Shown: positions 1 through 12,192, numbered from the stretch's first letter. The stretch: 64,000 nucleotides of DNA from Cryptomeria japonica (GCF_030272615.1 NC_081411.1:152633971-152697970); one strand, 5' to 3'. The notes: generated from the letters alone by a model not told the origin. A program made the numbers and translations.

Positions 1-1140
1 ATTGAGTCAATGCTCGCAATCTATTTTGATCATCTAAAAGCACACAAGGCAAGGGTGACACAAGTGAATATGGACAAGGAGGTTTGGAAGCAATGAATCC
101 AACATATTGGACTCCCCTACTTTCAAGTCATCCTGAACTTCTCGGTGACACATTTAGAGTGGTGTGGCATGTGTAGATCTGCGGCAAAGCAAGATAGACC
201 AGTGGCTTCCTCTGCCATGGTGGAGTTATGATCAATGAGGGGATGAGCTGTCAGCCTTTCTGTGGCTATTATTTTAGTTTCTCTTATTTTTAGCAAACGG
301 TTTCTTTAACCTCTGGTTAAAGTAAAGTTTTTAGGATTATGTAACAAATTATGAGCCTGGATGTTATTTAAGCTAGGAAGTAAGTTTATGTTAATGTCCA
401 AAAAATAGTGATTTTTCAAGGAACAAACTATTTGTTTTCTATGAATTTCTTAAACTGGAATGACTGGTTTAGCAATGAAATGTTAAGGTGTGCAGTCTTT
501 GAATCTGTGTGTTTAAGGGTTAGCGATCTTTCTTGAGAAATCAGCTAATGTGCATGATATCATTTTGTTATCAGTTATTCTTATGTCTTATGAATTCATC
601 GTTACCATTATTTGCAATTAAATTCATTGTGGATTGAGTTGTGTTGATCCCCCTTGTCCTGTGAGACATGAGAGAGAATCAATTAGAGTTCATACTGCTA
701 TGCATTTGCTTTTGCTCTGAATTTATGAAATGAAAATGTGTGAAAATCGGAGTCTATGAGCTCTTATTTGATCTTCAGAATATTCTTTTTGTTTTGTTTT
801 AAAAGCATTCCTTTGTGTTGATAGATGAATGCTAAAGCCTTTCCACACTTTCTAGTTAAAAGTGTCTTCATTTCAAAGTTTTCTTGCATAAAATTCATTG
901 CAAATCATACGGGGAGCTTCCCTCTAATGCAGAGGATGGATTTTTAATTGGTTCATCCAACTATTGGTTTATTTGTTTACTTTCATAAAGGGGTGTACAA
1001 GAGTCATATTATTATTCAAAGAAAGCAAACATTATAATCTGAAGAAAGGGACAAATCTGTTAACCAACACATACATAATCATATCATATTACTATCATAC
1101 ATCCATCTATCATATATTCATATTTGTATCATGCATGATA
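1..1140. other. Unassigned non-coding stretch at left edge
   Basis: I see no credible gene here. The first 100 bases are open in one forward frame (start IESMLAIYFDHL) and end at a TGA near 104, so they could be the tail of a coding segment cut by the window edge; I do not recognise it. The rest is AT-rich with stops in all frames. Position suggests it is internal sequence of the plus-sense Tat-like element (Tat#1) between integrase and the PMD gene, but I find no clear match to the equivalent part of the 36.8-48.4 kb copy. Confidence 0.4.
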
Positions 1141-1289
1141 TATAAAACATAAAAGAATAAAAACATATTGCATTTCATCATGTACATATTTGTATCCATA
1201 TCATAAGCATCATATCACATCATCATAAAACATATAGAAACATAAACACGTAGGAACACATACATATAGCTATCGCAATGAATGAATCA

Positions 1290-1293
<4 letters not shown>

Positions 1294-1335
<42 letters not shown>
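1294..1335. repeat. (AT)n microsatellite
   Basis: About 21 AT units in the 3' flank of the PMD gene copy in Tat#1. A shorter run (about 1476-1492) sits at the same place in the next copy of the 158-bp duplication, and the Tat#3 copy has only a few TA units at the matching position (about 39590). Confidence 0.9.
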
Positions 1336-1337
<2 letters not shown>

Positions 1338-1636
1338 AAATCATAATTGTCATGATACAATGATGTCAAAATACATATGGCTACAAAATCACCCGAAGGT
1401 GTCTGCATCATCATACAAAAATGGTACAAAACTGATACACAGGGAGCCCTCTAAGGCTATGATGAACTCCCTCCCTTATATATATATATATATCAAAATC
1501 ATAAGTGTCATGATACAATGATGTCAAAATACATATGGCTACAAAATCACCCGAAGGTGTCTGCATCATCATACAAAAATGGTACAAAACCGATACACAG
1601 GGAGCCCTCTAAGGCTATGATGAACTCCCTCCCTTA
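1321..1636. repeat. 158-bp tandem duplication, two copies
   Basis: Copies at 1321-1478 and 1479-1636 are nearly identical; each runs from the AT run through a block that ends CTCCCTCCCTTA. In Tat#3 the same block occurs once, inverted (about 39465-39600), just after the PMD stop codon. The duplication is therefore specific to Tat#1 and affects the 3' UTR of the PMD gene. Confidence 0.85.
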
Positions 1637-3666
1637 GAGCCAACCAACCTCGATGGAGTCTGAGCCCTAGAAGTCCCTACCCCAAGATCATCTCTCCTAC
1701 CCCCTCTATCTAGTGGTGGTGGAGGACCCATGACCCCACCACTAGACGCCTGTCTCCTGTCTCTCCCTCTAGTAGTCGTTGTAGTCCACAATGGTCTCTG
1801 GAAGCTCCTAGCCCACTTATCAGGTGGCATAAATCCATAATACAAGTATCTCCAATAGGCTATCTCCTCCCCTCCTTGTAGAACATAGGTGTATCCAGCC
1901 CTTGTGTCCTATGTTGCCTGTCTACCTTCCCTCAGTGTTGTCCCAACCTCCATGTAGCACTGAATAGCCTGATCTCTCTCTCGCTCAGTGTCCCTCAGCT
2001 ATCTCCTGAGCCTAGCCCCATCTCCCTCTAGATCCTGGATCTCATCTTCTTGTCCCTGGAAGATCTCTCTCAAGGATAGTAGCTCATCCTCCTCCTCTCC
2101 TCCCTCCTCCCCCTATCCCTATGGTTGCTCCTATGGTTGTCCCTATCCCTGTCTGGGAACCTATGTTGTTGGCACTTGTAAAGGCAATCCACCTCTACCC
2201 TTGACTACATGAGCCTACCTCTCCTCTCCTCCATCTCTCCTCTGAGCCACTCTCCTCTTTGCTACTACACCTCTCCTTCGTTGTTTGCCTCTACCTTCAC
2301 CATCCCACTATCATCTCCACCATCACCCTCTATCAGCTCCCCTGGATCCGTCATCCATGGAAATGGATGCTCTACCCAATATGTGTTATACTCAACATCC
2401 ATCCCTATGTCCTCCACATCGACCCAAATATCCCATGGGAACCATCTCCAGTATCTGTGTTACCGCCTGATCATAAGACAGTAACTAACCTAAATGAGCC
2501 TGATCTCTCACTATCTGTGCATACATCCCTGAACCTCTTGGCATCCACTATGTCTTGCCAAACTGTCTGTACACTCTATCAATCAACTACCACTTAATAA
2601 CATATGGTGTCTGCCTAATCAAATACCTACTCCTGAATATATATGGCAGCTCCAGTGCGTCATCCTCCCACTCCTCACAATCTCGGTAAGGCCTCCATAC
2701 CACACTGTCTACCTCATCGATCACTTGACACCAATATTCTAGCCTCCCAATCTATGGCTGGAAAGTAATCATATCATACAAATGCACATAACTACGCCCA
2801 TGTCTCCTGCCTCTAAAGTGTATTGGTCGTGTAACCAGAAGATGCTCATATGCCCATACCTACAGTAATGTCACTCTGCACCCCAATCTCGTTGATCCAT
2901 GATACACAAACTGATGCAGCTCATAATATAAGTGTTATAGCAGACATGGCCCCCATGCGAACCTGGTGTGCTCAGTCACCAATGTTTCCAGTGTCCTCCC
3001 CCATCCCACAACCAACCCTCATGTCGCCCTATCCGGATAGAGAAACCCACTGATAACTCCTGCCAGCACTATCAATAGAGCCAATCATGTAGCTGTCATG
3101 GTGTCCCAAGCCACGTGTCCTGCCCTCATCTCTAGTCTTGGATCTTGGAACACTCATTTCAGTGCATCCCGATCTCCCTCTCGATCGTAAGGAACCAACT
3201 CCCCATTGATCAGTATCCTTAGTATCCTGTACACATCCTCTAAGGTGATTGTCATCTCACCCATCGGCAAATGAAACGTGCATGTCTCTGAGTGCCATCT
3301 CTCGGCTAATGCAATGAACAACCCCACGTTTTCCTGAAACTCAGGCATATACATAATGTATCGTAAGCCCATGGCCTCCACTGTTGCTCTATCCTCCAAT
3401 GTCAGCTCTGGTCATAATCCCTGAGTCGAAGGGTATCTCTCCTGTGACTCCAGCATAGGTATGTCCTCCTATAGTCAAGAGAATCAACTGTGTCAATCCT
3501 AGTGGTACTCCCTGTTCATCACAAAGTGCTTCTTTTTTTTATCATCCTAGTGCTTATATCTATCATATGACACTCTATCCTAGTAGTACTCCCTGTTCAT
3601 CACAAAGTGTTTCTTTTATCTTATCTTTAGGGCACCTACTTGAGTGTATCCTCTTGAGTAGCTTAT

Positions 3667-3805
3667 CCAATTGACAATGTATGTTCTATCACATAATTGT
3701 CAATTTTAGCCTAATCCAATTGACAACGTATGTTCTATCACATAATTGTCAGTTTTAGCCTAATCCAATTGACAATGTATGTTCTATTACAGAATTGTCA
3801 ACTTC
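3667..3805. repeat. 49-bp tandem repeat, three units
   Basis: Units begin at 3667, 3716 and 3765 with CCAATTGACAA and contain TATGTTCTATCACATAATTG. Each carries the inverted pair ATTGACAA / TTGTCAAT, so each unit can form a hairpin. Two more diverged units lie near 3892 and 3998. The array is inside the PMD intron. The Tat#3 intron has only two such units (about 38388-38425 and 38480-38512). Confidence 0.8.
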
Positions 3806-4044
3806 TTATGGTACTCCCTATTCATCACAAAGTGCCTCACTCTATGCTATCCTAGGGCCTCTTCTTGAGTGTATCCTCTTGAGTAGTTTCCTAATTGGCA
3901 ACGTATGTTCTATCACATAATTGTCAATCCTAGCCCTATCTGTTATCGTAGTCTTCCCTAGAGGACCCGTTTGAGTGTATCCTCTCAGCAACTTATCCAA
4001 TCGACAACGTATGTTTATCACAGAACTGTCAATTCAACCTTGAA

Positions 4045-4290
4045 GACATAAACGCGCATTCATAACACAAACACGCTTACATACTTCACAAACATTTTTG
4101 CATTTCACAAACGCGCCTGAAACACACAGACATGCCTCTGTTCTGCACAAACATGCTTACTCTGCATAGACGCGTCTACATTTCACAAACGCACTCACAT
4201 TTGACATAGATGCTTTTCGAATCATAAACGCGGTTGCACTTGACACAAACGCACCTAACCAACCCAAACGTTCCTACATTTCGCAGATGC
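4045..4290. repeat. Degenerate CACAAACGCG-type array in PMD intron
   Basis: About a dozen short motifs of the form CACA(A/G)ACGCG or ACAAACGCNCC recur at irregular 15-30 bp spacing near the donor end of the PMD intron. The matching, inverted array in Tat#3 is at 38085-38390. Related arrays occur in the Tat#3 5' leader. Confidence 0.75.
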
Positions 4291-4485
4291 ACCTTAACGT
4301 TTTTTCCCCCGCTTGGCAAGTTTCTAAGACATACCTAATATGCATTTATTGACCTACCTAACATGAATTTATGACAACAATTAATGCAACAAGGTACAAG
4401 GAGGTTTTGTGGTACTCACCGACTCTCCTGCATTTGCTGACCTTTGATATCGGTGAACGTGATCGAATCTATGCACCAATGTCAT

Positions 4486-5745
4486 CGTTGTTGTTCAACC
4501 CAACAATAAGAATAATAACTCTAGTTGAAATCTCAACCCGAAGTTTGGACATTCATTTGGTAAAGTCACTATTTTAATAGCTAGTGTTCATTTGATTGTC
4601 AACCCAGGGACGTAATACTTGAAATGGGTCTGCACTATATATGCACTAAGTTCCTGCGACGACTATTCTCCATTATTGCAACAACTAACATTATGCGGAA
4701 AAGATAAGCAAGAATTGAAACTATAGAAAGGCTATAGGAAAACTTCTGCATAAATTCATAAAAGCAATACTAGTTAAATTCAATGCTGATAAACAGAAAT
4801 TACTCTGTTCTGGTCTGGCTGTAGGAACAGTCAGTGGATCTGTTTCCAATGGCTGTAGAAACTGCAAGAATGTCTACTACAGCTAAGAAAAGAAAACTAA
4901 TCTTAACAAATGCACAGGAACACTCACCAAGTGGGCCCCCTTGGATGAGTGATACCAGACTTCCCAAAAACAACTCTAAAAGCTCATAATAACATATTTT
5001 TATTCATCATTCTTTGGAATTCATTACATGATTGAATATGAAAAGAAAACTGAAAAATACTTAAGAAAAATCCTCTGCTCTATTTCTCTTCTCTTTCTAT
5101 CTAACTCCCAAGAAGATAAAGAGCTTATTATTAAAAAGAAATCATCTACAACAGACAACACAAATCATACCAAAAAGAAGAGGCGGATAATTGATCGAGA
5201 AAGGAGATAGCTGGATTTATGCTGCAGGAAATACAGATCTAAACCGAACCACAGTCATAACATACTATGGCAGTATTTGCAACTTCAATGTCTACCTAAG
5301 TTAGACATCGATAGTATCGCTTGATTGCTCTGCTTATTTCGTTCCTTACGCTTATCAACTTTTCTGTAGTTTGATCTTTAGTCATCTTCTTGAGTATCCT
5401 TTCCTTCAACTGGAGTGAAAGGCGAACATCCACCGCAACATCATTTATTCCCTGCACTATAAAAGAAATAACATACAAGAACATACATACGCATTTTATT
5501 TAATCAGGACATCTATTAATTTCACATATGATATTGCCCTAAACAATCTGCATGGCAACAAAAACAAATCACATGGTTGCAGGAATAAACTAGCAAAGAT
5601 AAAACATGATTTAATAGGTTCGGGCTAACATATGGAATACATATAGTAAACTTCCAATACATCACTACTACTTATGCAAATCAAAAGATGACAAAAACTC
5701 AAGAGTTTTGAGGATAGAAATATAACAATGTCTCAACTCATCATG
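4486..5745 (-). other. Possible 3' LTR of the Athila-like element
   Basis: In minus sense this stretch follows a polypurine motif and begins TGATGAGTTGAG just after a CA. At its other end it reaches the homology breakpoint near 4486, where the plus strand reads TGTTGTTCAACCC. That is what a 3' LTR of about 1.26 kb would look like. The 5' LTR is lost, so no pair can be compared. No gene is recognised here; a short Lys/Arg-rich minus-strand frame at 5296-5484 is unidentified. Confidence 0.35.
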
Positions 5746-5760
5746 CCCCCCAACTTTAAG
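5746..5760 (-). other. Second polypurine-tract-like motif
   Basis: The minus strand reads CTTAAAGTTGGGGGG. It closely resembles the motif at 8249-8266. Athila-type elements commonly have one such tract just after pol and one before the 3' LTR; the two motifs fit those positions. Confidence 0.5.
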
Positions 5761-6238
5761 AGCTTGTTGATCCTATAGCAAAAGGAAAATTTCTGATTCT
5801 TGCACTAATTATTAGATCATCAATGGTTCCTTGACTTGTTCCTCCTGAAGCTAAATTCCAGTAAAATCTTTTCATCTTTCCCAGCCTGGACCATCTGGCT
5901 GATTCTTCTATAATTGCTTCATAGGGTCAATCCGTAGTCTTACATCCCAATAGTGGCCACATAAGAATAGGAGGTTGAAAGATAAATGGTAACTAGTTAT
6001 TGGTCTTCTCTCTGCCTGGTTGTATATATTTGGGGGCTTTTTGCATAGCTACCTAAAAATTTTGCAATGAATGAGGTTCTCCCTGCTTCAATTCTTCTGG
6101 TAAGTTATTCCAGCGTTGAGTTAACCCATCTATTGCAGCTGCACTGTCAGTCTGAACTAAATGCTCATATTCCTGGTATATTTCCTCCCTCATTGGAAGC
6201 ACTAGTTTCCTAACATCATCTCTTACCAGTAATTTATG

Positions 6239-8021
6239 TCATTCATAATAAAGAACTCTTGGCTCTTTTTCTTCCTTCCTCAATGGTAATGGACAATCAA
6301 ATTCAAAATCTTTGTATGCTCTGGCTTGTGCCCCGATGCTGATCTCATTTTGAATCCATGAAATTAAAACTTTTATATGGATATCACCGATATATAACAA
6401 AGGATTCCACTCACTATCTAAGGGTAAAACATAGTTATGTAAATAAAATTCACATAACAATTTTTTCACAGCTACTGGAGAAGTCTAGTAAGCATCATAA
6501 AATTCCTTAGGGGTTTCTAAAGAGGGGCTAAGGTCCCTAACAATGTGGTTCAATTTGAAATTTAAATACCACTCCCTTAAATGCAGAGCATAAACCCTTG
6601 GAGGTGCCCTACATTGCATCAATTAGGGGACCATACTAGTGATTGCATCAACCTTAGCCTCTAATTCTTCAAATTTTTTATCCCTCTTTTCAATTTCTCT
6701 TTGTTTTTTGTCAATAACCCCTTGTAATCTATCCCTCTATTTCCCATTGTCTATAAAATGTTCACACAATAGATAAACTGCTTAGGGATGATGGAGGTCT
6801 AATAGGTGTTACCTTAGGTCGTGGAATTTCTTCAACAAGTTCCTCAAGCTACTATGGCATCTCTCCGACAAGTTCCTCAAGCTGCTCTGGAATCTCTCTG
6901 ACAGGTTCCTCAAGCTGCTCTGCCACATAAGAAAGATTTGACAGTCTATCTACATAACCTCTGCCAGATCACCTGCTAGACGAGCCTTCTCGGTCCTACT
7001 CCATGTTCTTCTCACATAAACCTTTGGAGTGGCTGCAGGAATGGTTTCTACCTGCAGCTCTGTTGCGGGAGGTTTTCTTTTTGACCTACGCCTCTTGGCT
7101 GCAGGAGAAATTTGAGTTGCATGCGGTTGAACCATAGGTTCTTCATCTATTTCATTTATTTCCAATTCCTCCCCTTTTCTCTTAGCAAATGGAGAATCTC
7201 TTTGAAGAGAAGTGGAGGGTTGCTCCACATTTGCCTCAACCATCTCTTCTTCCATAATAACCGCAGCTCCTTCGACAACGAGCAAATCATCCTCCACAGA
7301 AACTACAGGAGAAGAGGGTTCTGCAATATTTTCTTCTTCAACTGGTGGATCATCTGCAACAGGAGCATCTTCAACCCTAAACTGCAATATGTCCTCAAAT
7401 AACCCCCATTCCATCTGTGAAACATCTCTAATAGAATGTTCTACAAGCAATTTAATCAATCCATGATGGCTAACAGAATGATTTCCATTCTTCTGCATTT
7501 CTTTGGCACTTGTAGAAATAAGGTGGTATAGAAAATTAGGGACATTCACTCTTCGGCCATGTCGTAGATGACTAATTAATTTAAAATATGGTGAATGTAG
7601 ATTTGAATACCTCCCTTCGCAAGTAATGTATTTCATGACATATAAAGCTACCTAAGGCCACTCTGTCGGTAGGGAAACCCTCCTAGTTCCTTGCTTGTCA
7701 ACCGCTAGAGGTCCATCTATGGGAAGTGTAAACTCTGCCCTAGCTCCTTGCGTCTTTTGATTCTGGAAACAATTCTCCTTCCTGCGGCAACCCTATAACT
7801 TCAGCTATCTGCTACTCCGTAGCAATGACCCTTAAACCTTTAACCATAGCTTCTCCTTCGTTGAAGGAATGCATAAACTCTGCCGCAATTTCTTCATTAA
7901 AATCTCTGATTTTCAAAAAGTAATCAATCCAACCATGGTGTCTAAAATAATGCTCACAGAGAGCATCTTGTAACAACACATCATGGACTGTTGGTTCATG
8001 GCAGATTGGATCTCCACCCAT
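6239..8021 (-). pseudogene. Env-position ORF of the Athila-like element, degenerate
   Basis: This follows integrase on the same strand. The best open pieces are 8021-7812 (contains CEHYFRHHGWIDYFLKIRDF and EGEAMVKGLRVIATE), then after a stop IAEVIGLPQEG, then 7636-6950 (contains FLYHLISTSAKEM, then an acidic middle and a basic KRRRSKRK stretch). A final piece is 6469-6239. The first part has the pattern of the 'putative plant transposon protein' domain found downstream of pol in such elements: an EF..F...V.G motif followed by a GLP motif. That assignment is from memory of the family pattern. I see no signal peptide or strong membrane segment, so an envelope function is not supported. Confidence 0.5.
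6835..6925 (-). repeat. 39-bp in-frame tandem repeat
   Basis: Three copies of a block containing TTCCTCAAGCT(G/A)CT sit near the end of the env-position ORF region. In minus sense they encode a 13-residue Glu/Leu-rich unit of the type EQLEELVGEIP. The second copy differs at a few bases and one copy carries stops. Confidence 0.7.
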
Positions 8022-8248
8022 TTCTTACTCTGTTAGTATAGCACACTCTGCAGTTGAGAAACGGAGAACCAAAATATCTTATAGACTTGAAAAATGAAAA
8101 TTCCATACATATCTCCAAATTCGGCAACAGAATTTATTACTTCCTTGCGTGAAAGAATATCTTGTTAAAAATAATGATGGCAAGCAATCAATTCTAAGTA
8201 CCAAAAAGGATGAATAATTACTAAGTTTGGAAACTGAGCCATAAAACA

Positions 8249-8266
8249 CCCCCCCCCCCAACTTAA
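8249..8266 (-). other. Polypurine tract after pol
   Basis: An 11-base C run (8249-8259) followed by AACTTAA reads TTAAGTTGGGGGGGGGGG on the minus strand. It lies about 380 bp past the integrase stop. A TTAAGTTTGGGGG-type tract just downstream of pol is a hallmark I associate with Athila-type Ty3/gypsy elements. Confidence 0.6.
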
Positions 8267-8648
8267 CCTAGCACGTGTCCACACAAGCTGACGAGATTTA
8301 GGGGAGTGTACGCAGATTTAGGAAGGCATAATCATAATGAAATCATAAATGTGTAATTAAAATAAAATACAATGTACATACCTGCAGTCGTACGAAAATG
8401 ATGGTGAAATGAAATGAAATGACAGATAAGAAAATGAGATGGGATGACGTGGATGGAATTTTATTTATGGAGAAGAATATTCCCATAAGACATGGTAATA
8501 TTTATGATGAAGTGGCAAGCATGTTCGCTGTAGTGGCTGCCGGAACCTTACCTTTATTACTGTACTCAATTGTAGCAGGAACCTAATCAGTTGCTTCAGG
8601 AACCTTATCAGTTGCTGCAGGAACCTATGTTTCATCCTTTTGGGCAAA

Positions 8649-9879
8649 TTACTGCAGGAACTCCTCTTTAGTAGTCGGCTTATGATAAAGACGCAATCGG
8701 TGACCATTCACCAAAAGCTTAAACCGAACAGGGTCAATTGTGGTCAAACGAACAGCTCCATTATTGAAAACTTCTTTTATCTCATATGGTCCCAACCATC
8801 TTGTTTGCAGCTTTCCCATAGTATCTTTATATTTGGAGTCATACAATGGTGCCCAGTCACCAGCTTTGAACTTTTTCTCTTTAATATATTTATCATGCCA
8901 CTTTGCTCTATGATTTTGGATTAGTTTTGTCTGCTGGACAACCATTTTCCTCCATTCGTCCAAAGCATTCAATTGTTGAATACATTATTTTTGTTTTTCA
9001 GATAGTGTCATATTTAATTGTAAAGTTGTCCTCAAAGTTTTATGCTCAAATTCAATAGGCATCATTGCTGATTTTCCTAAACCATTTCAAAGGGTGTAAA
9101 ACCAATTGGTGTTTTCCAAGTTGTTTTGTATGCCCAAATTGCTTCTGAAAGCCTATGAGACCAGTATTTTTTATGAACAGATACTGTTTTGATAAGAATA
9201 GCCTCAAGCTCCCTATTTGTAACCTCTACCTGTCCATTAGCTCGTGGATGATATGGAGTAGCTTATTTGTGTCTTATATTATATTCATTTACCAAAGTTG
9301 CAATCAATGTTGAAGTAAATTGTGGGCCCTGGTCTGATACAATTTCTCTTGGTACTCCATATCTTGTAAATATCTCCTCATAAAGAAACTCATCCACCTT
9401 ATTATCTCTTGCATGTGTCATAGCACGAGCTTCCACCGATTTTGTTACATAATCTGTACACACCAAAATGTAGGATTTGCCATTAGAAGGTGGATCAATT
9501 GGGCCAACAAAATCTAATCCCCATTTATCAAATGGTGCAACTAATATTTGTGGATATAATGGCATCTCATCAGATTTAGTAGGTCTTCCCATACACTGGC
9601 ATCTGTCACATTTTCTTGTATACTGTGTTGCATCTTTGTGTAATGTGGGCCAATAGTATCTTGTATTTAGTATTTTGAATGTTGTTTTTTGGCAGCAAAA
9701 TATCCTCCACATGGCTCATCATGACATGCATGCAGGATAGCATATGTTTCATCTTCCCTTACACATCTTCTCATTACTTGGTTAGGCCCAGTATAAAACA
9801 AACAATCAGCAATCCATGAGAAGTTAAAACTTTTTTCTACCAAGAATCTTCTTTCCTTAGGAGAGAAATAAATTGTCAT
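8649..9879 (-). pseudogene. Integrase domain, Athila-like element
   Basis: Integrase inserts the element's cDNA into the host chromosome. The N-terminal zinc-binding region is at about 9720-9580 (YTRKCDRCQCMGR). The catalytic core follows with the first Asp in GLDFVGPIDPP, the second in SDQGPQF, and the Glu in ANGQVEVTNREL near 9200. The C-terminal module ends with RWLGPYEIKEVF and a stop at 8649. An in-frame stop lies just before the ATPYHPRANG block (about 9262), and another stop or shift follows TPIGFTPFEMV near 9080. Frames also change between 9879 and 9712. It is clearly recognisable but not functional. Confidence 0.85.
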
Positions 9880-9894
9880 TTTAGCAGCAGCTAA

Positions 9895-11415
9895 TTAGTT
9901 GGCAATATCAGCATACCAAGGAGTGTGAGCTTGTATAAGGAATAAATGTTCATCCGGAAAAGCATCATCTATTACTGTAGAATCTTCTTGTAATTGAAGT
10001 CTTGAAAGATAGTCTGCAACCACATTAGACTTCCTCGGTTTATCAACAACCATGATATCAAATTCCTGCATCAACAATAACCAGCGAGCTAATCTATCAG
10101 TAATTGAAGGCTTATTCATGAGATATCTGATTGTGGTATGATCTGTATGCACAAATGTGGGATATCCTATGATATAGTGCCTGAATTTGTTGAGTTCATA
10201 TATAATAGCTAACATTTCCTTTTCAGTGACTGTGTAATTCAATTCGGGTCCCTGTAAGTTCTTGCTAATGTAATATATTGCACTTTCCAAATTGTCAATC
10301 TTTTGTCCTAATACTACCCCTATTGCATAATCAGATGCATCTGTATGAATTTGAAATGGTAAAGACCAATTTGGACCTTTAAGAACTAGTGCTTGGATCA
10401 AGGCATGCTTAAGCTTCAAGAAAGTTTCATTGCATGCAGAGGTCCATTTAAATTCTATGTCCTTGGTAAACAGTGAATATAAGGGACTTGCAATTTTGTT
10501 GAAATCTTTGATAAACCTTCTATAGTATCCAGCATGACCAAGGAAACTTCTTACATCTTTTTGCTTCACAGGGGCATTGATATGCTGAATGACTTCAATC
10601 TTTGTTGGGTCCACCTATATTCCTTTTATAGAGATATGATGACTGAGGACTATTCCTTCCTGCATCATGATGAAGCATTTCTCACTATTTAATGACAAAC
10701 TATAGTCCTCACATCTCTGCAAAACTTTTTTCAAGTTTTCCAATGCTTGTTCAAATTCAGAACCATGAGTTGTAGAGTCATCCATATAGATTTCCATGAT
10801 GTCTTGAAAAATATCAGAAAAGATACTGATCACTGCTCTTTGAAAAGTGGCTGGAGCATTACACAACCCAAAAGGAAGAATAGAATATGCATATGTTCCC
10901 CAAGGACAAGTAAATGTTGTCTTTTCTTGATCCTCCAGGGCTATCTGAATCTGATTGTAACCACTGAATCCATCAAGAAATAAAAAATATCTTTTACCAG
11001 CCAAAGAATCCAATACCTGATCCACAAATGGTAATGGAAAATGATCTTTTCTTGTTGCTAAGTTCAAGGCTCTATAATCAACACATACCCTCCATTTTCC
11101 TCCTTTCTTAGGAACTATTACCAAAGGTGATACCCATTGGCTATCAGAGATAGGATAGATAAACCTGACCTTTAACAACTTCTGCAATTCTTCTTTAACT
11201 ATTTCTTTTAATGCAGGATTGATTCTTCTTTGCGGTTGTCTGAGTGGGCAACATTCTTCTTTTATATAGATACAGTGGGTGCAAACTGTTGGATCTATTC
11301 CATGCATATCCTTGTAATCTCGTGCAAAAGTATTTTTATGACATTTTAGCAAGTCCACCAGGGCTCCCTTTTGAGTATTTGAAAGATCTTTATTGATATT
11401 CAAACATTTATTCAA
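9895..11415 (-). pseudogene. Reverse transcriptase and RNase H, Athila-like element
   Basis: Copies element RNA to DNA (RT) and degrades the RNA strand (RNase H). RT motifs in order: WVSPLVIVPKKGGKWRVCVD, DGFSGYNQIQIA, LPFGLCNAPATFQRA, and the catalytic box YMDD (EIYMDDSTTHG, near 10790). RNase H begins near 10280, with HTDASDYAIG and later VHTDHTTIRYLMN. The only break is an in-frame TAG at 10617-10615; the next codon is GTG in the same frame. With that one codon restored, this would be a continuous frame of about 505 codons, better preserved than its neighbours. Confidence 0.9.
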
Positions 11416-11559
11416 ATCAACTTCTATCTTGGTAGTAAGATCAATCTAGGACATATTAGAAAAATGAGAAGTACAGACTTCCTACAGCAACAGAGTATGC
11501 AATACATCAGTGGCTGCAGGAAAGTCTAAATCTGCAATATTTGGTACCAACTCCTGTAA

Positions 11560-12192
11560 TTATTGTTCTTGTATCAACTCATTTATCATAATTTTATAAA
11601 TAATTGAGTCTTCATCCTGTAATTGCATGAATGATCCTCGATTAATCATCATAAGGTGATTAATAGAGTCAACTCCCTCAGATTCTTCTCCCAAAATAGG
11701 CCAAACGACTTGTTCTTGATCAAACTGGAGTTGTGCAGGAGAATACAAAGCTAATTTTTTTGTAGAGTTCCCATTTGAAATAGTCATATCTCCTGATCTA
11801 CATCCTATATATGCATCAACTGTGGCAAGCCAAGGTCTTCTCAAAATCACCGAATATCCTCCCAGTGTTGCCTTTGGAGATAGAATCATAAAGTCTACAG
11901 GGTATTCCTAGGAATCCAAAATAACCACCACATCTTCAATCATACCATCAGGTCTCGCTGTAGAGCTATCAGCAAGCTGTAGAACTGTGGGTGTAGACCT
12001 TAGACTATTGATTTCAAGTTGTTTCATTACTTCTCTTGTAATCACATTAATGGTTGCCCCTAAATCAATTAAAACATTTCTTATCTGGTTGTCATCAATG
12101 ACTATACTTACAACAGGACTACCTGGATCAGAGTATTTTGGAATTGCAACCTTGCCTAACATAATATCTGTTAGTTGGCCGATAACATGCAC
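11560..12192 (-). pseudogene. Aspartic protease region, Athila-like element
   Basis: Retropepsin-type protease that cuts the Gag-Pol polyprotein. The active-site block reads NVLIDLGATINVITREV, the D-L-G-A form usual in this lineage, followed by LQLADSSTARPDGMIEDV. The downstream block GGYSVILRRPWLATVDAYIG contains the conserved GRPWLAT-type motif with the first Gly replaced by Arg. A stop near 11907 separates the two pieces. RT begins about 150 bp further on. Confidence 0.8.

Larger units (their letters stand above)
1615..4485 (-). pseudogene. Plant mobile domain (PMD) gene, antisense in Tat#1, degenerate
   Basis: Related to the plant mobile domain family (aminotransferase-like, PF10536; MAIN/MAIL1 relatives), proteins known both as host genes and as passengers of plant transposons. 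Exon 1 is 4485-4420 (ATG plus 21 open codons, exactly 66 nt). The intron starts GTGAGT at 4419 and ends in a pyrimidine-rich TATAG at 3469. Exon 2 starts GAG at 3468 and can be followed to the stop at 1615. The PMD signature is clear at 3399-3154: ALAERWHSETCTFHLPMGEM followed by TLEDVYRIL. Further family-like blocks follow to about 2700 (GFLYPDRATRG, FAWGPCLLHLYYEL). The frame is broken by a TGA shortly after the exon 2 start, also present in the Tat#3 copy, and by several later stops and shifts. It lies antisense to the element's gag-pol direction. The ATG sits almost at the junction with the Athila-like element, so its promoter is lost. The exact molecular role of PMD proteins is unsettled. 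Confidence 0.8.

Noticed and set aside
1282-1521. Open frame with Tyr/Ile repeats
   Set aside because: It is a translation of the (AT)n microsatellite and of the duplicated PMD 3' flank.
1988-3053. Several plus-strand open frames rich in Pro/Ser/Leu
   Set aside because: They lie opposite the degenerate PMD exon 2 on the minus strand, where family motifs are clear; the plus frames are shadows of it with CT-rich low complexity.
3510-3850. Regularly spaced repeats that could be taken for a CRISPR array (also 38560-38885)
   Set aside because: Units are diverged, spacing is irregular, there are no cas genes and the genome is eukaryotic; these are minisatellites in a transposon gene intron.
7112-7466. 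Plus-strand open frames opposite the env-position ORF
   Set aside because: Shadow frames of the better supported minus-strand ORF.
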